DNA from: Bacillota bacterium
Lineage (GTDB): Bacteria > Bacillota_I > Bacilli_A > RF39 > UBA660
Length of the DNA: 64,000 bases
NCBI GenBank assembly: GCA_015059245.1
Contig: SVAU01000009.1
Location: 1 to 64,000, forward strand
Direction: 5' to 3'
The first letter of the stretch is position 1, and each line of letters starts with the position of its first letter. The notes under the pieces were generated by a model. It saw only the letters and a list, made by a program, of their open reading frames with translations, was not told where the DNA came from and ran no database searches. The translations under genes and the position numbers were made by a program. This document shows, piece by piece, positions 63,487-64,000 of the stretch.

Positions 63487-63500
63487 TCTTTCTTTTTTTA
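63471..63500 (+). terminator. Terminator of the dockerin/cohesin-like operon
   Basis: 12-bp A/T-rich stem AAAAAAGAAAGA/TCTTTCTTTTTT with GTAA loop; contains the stop codon. Confidence 0.65.
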
Positions 63501-63545
63501 TGTGTAAATATGTAAATAATATTTTGTAAATACTTAAATAAGTCG

Positions 63546-63551
63546 TATAAT
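63546..63551 (+). promoter_or_regulatory. Putative -10 for the tagO-like gene
   Basis: TATAAT 16 nt before the ATG, with TTGTAA at 63524-63529 (16-nt spacer). Confidence 0.45.
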
Positions 63552-63567
63552 ATGTGTAGGTGGTTAA

Positions 63568-64000
63568 ATGAATTTATTAGTCAATGGACACAATGTGTTT
63601 TTAATAGTATTTGTTACTTTCTTAACTAGTGTATTATTAGTACCATTAGTTATGAAAGCAGCAAAACATGTTAATGCAATGGATATACCTAATCAAAGAA
63701 GTGCACATAGTAAACCAATGCCAAGAATGGGTGGTTTAGCAATATTTGGTGCTTTCTTGTTAGGATATATGCTATTTGCTAGAACATCATTACAAATGTT
63801 ATCTATATTAATAGGTGGTTTTATAATAGTGCTTACTGGAGTATTTGATGATATTAAACCAGTACCAGCTAAGATAAAATTCTTATTACAGATAATTGCT
63901 GCTTGTATAGTAGTATTCTATGGAGATATTGTACTTAATGATATTAGTATGCTTGGATTAAATATGAGTTTTCCAGAACCAATTAATTATATAGTTACAA
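63568..64000 (+). CDS. tagO: MraY/WecA-family undecaprenyl-phosphate sugar-1-phosphate transferase (partial)
   Basis: Only the first ~144 residues are in the window; the gene runs off the end. The ATG follows GTAGGTGG. Translation gives four or more hydrophobic helices, the PNQRSAHSKPMPRMGGLAIF loop and TGVFDDIKPV with the catalytic Asp-Asp pair, typical of WecA/TagO enzymes that load GlcNAc-1-phosphate onto undecaprenyl phosphate. It would begin wall teichoic acid or other glycopolymer synthesis, matching the LCP ligase and LtaS genes nearby. WecA versus TagO naming cannot be decided from this part. Confidence 0.85.
   Translation, partial: MNLLVNGHNVFLIVFVTFLTSVLLVPLVMKAAKHVNAMDIPNQRSAHSKPMPRMGGLAIFGAFLLGYMLFARTSLQMLSILIGGFIIVLTGVFDDIKPVPAKIKFLLQIIAACIVVFYGDIVLNDISMLGLNMSFPEPINYIVT

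Overview
The window is very AT-rich bacterial DNA. The envelope genes (lipoteichoic-acid synthase type, LytR-CpsA-Psr, TagO/WecA type) and the T-box riboswitch point to a low-GC Gram-positive (Bacillota). The short intergenic gaps, many unassignable proteins and rare TGA stops fit a reduced-genome gut Bacilli lineage near the RF39/Erysipelotrichia/Mollicutes branch. That placement is inference; there is no marker rRNA here. The standard bacterial code fits: all Trp codons in the called genes are TGG, and TGA is used as a stop only three times.

Layout. 1-9.6 kb: a membrane protein, topoisomerase III (topB), a strongly folded candidate RNA with its own terminator (about 3240-3475), a membrane-anchored repeat protein, two tandem paralogues of unknown function, a MscS-type channel and two paralogous membrane thioredoxin-fold proteins. 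9.6-14.1 kb: a tightly coupled five-gene operon of unknown, mostly helical proteins. 14.2-19.4 kb: a nucleotide-metabolism neighbourhood (dNMP-kinase-like P-loop protein, Nudix, MTA/SAH nucleosidase, a BtaA/DUF3419-like protein, a deoxyribosyltransferase-like protein). 19.4-23.5 kb: a T-box leader with a GAC (Asp) specifier ahead of a bacterial-type AspRS and an archaeal-type AspRS.

23.5-29.7 kb: membrane proteins, a 5'-nucleotidase, a Met/Asn/Pro repeat protein and an S66 LD-carboxypeptidase. 29.7-34.1 kb: a MarR regulator with an 18-bp perfect palindromic operator on its own promoter, followed by a heterodimeric ABC exporter with one degenerate ATP site. 34.1-44.9 kb: three groups of mostly unknown genes, including a transglutaminase-like protein, a Nudix protein, a NAGPA-type glycosidase and a zincin/DUF1292 operon. 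45-53.8 kb: PHP phosphoesterase, lipoproteins with rhodanese and thioredoxin folds, a PH-domain protein, GNAT and M50 peptidase, then a tRNA-Gly.

54-64 kb is a cell-envelope block: LtaS-type synthase, metallophosphoesterase, LCP ligase with a PASTA-like tail, a secreted glucosaminidase ending in a dockerin, a membrane-anchored protein with a cohesin-like N-terminal domain directly downstream, and a truncated TagO/WecA-type glycosyltransferase. The dockerin/cohesin-like pair and the folded RNA at 3.2-3.5 kb are the items most worth follow-up.

Regulatory style is compact: most genes end in a short A/T-stem intrinsic terminator whose T-run is followed within 5-25 nt by an extended -10 (TGnTATAAT) for the next gene. 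Several genes are better started at an internal ATG/GTG with a Shine-Dalgarno sequence than at the first in-frame start; the starts given here are those revised ones.
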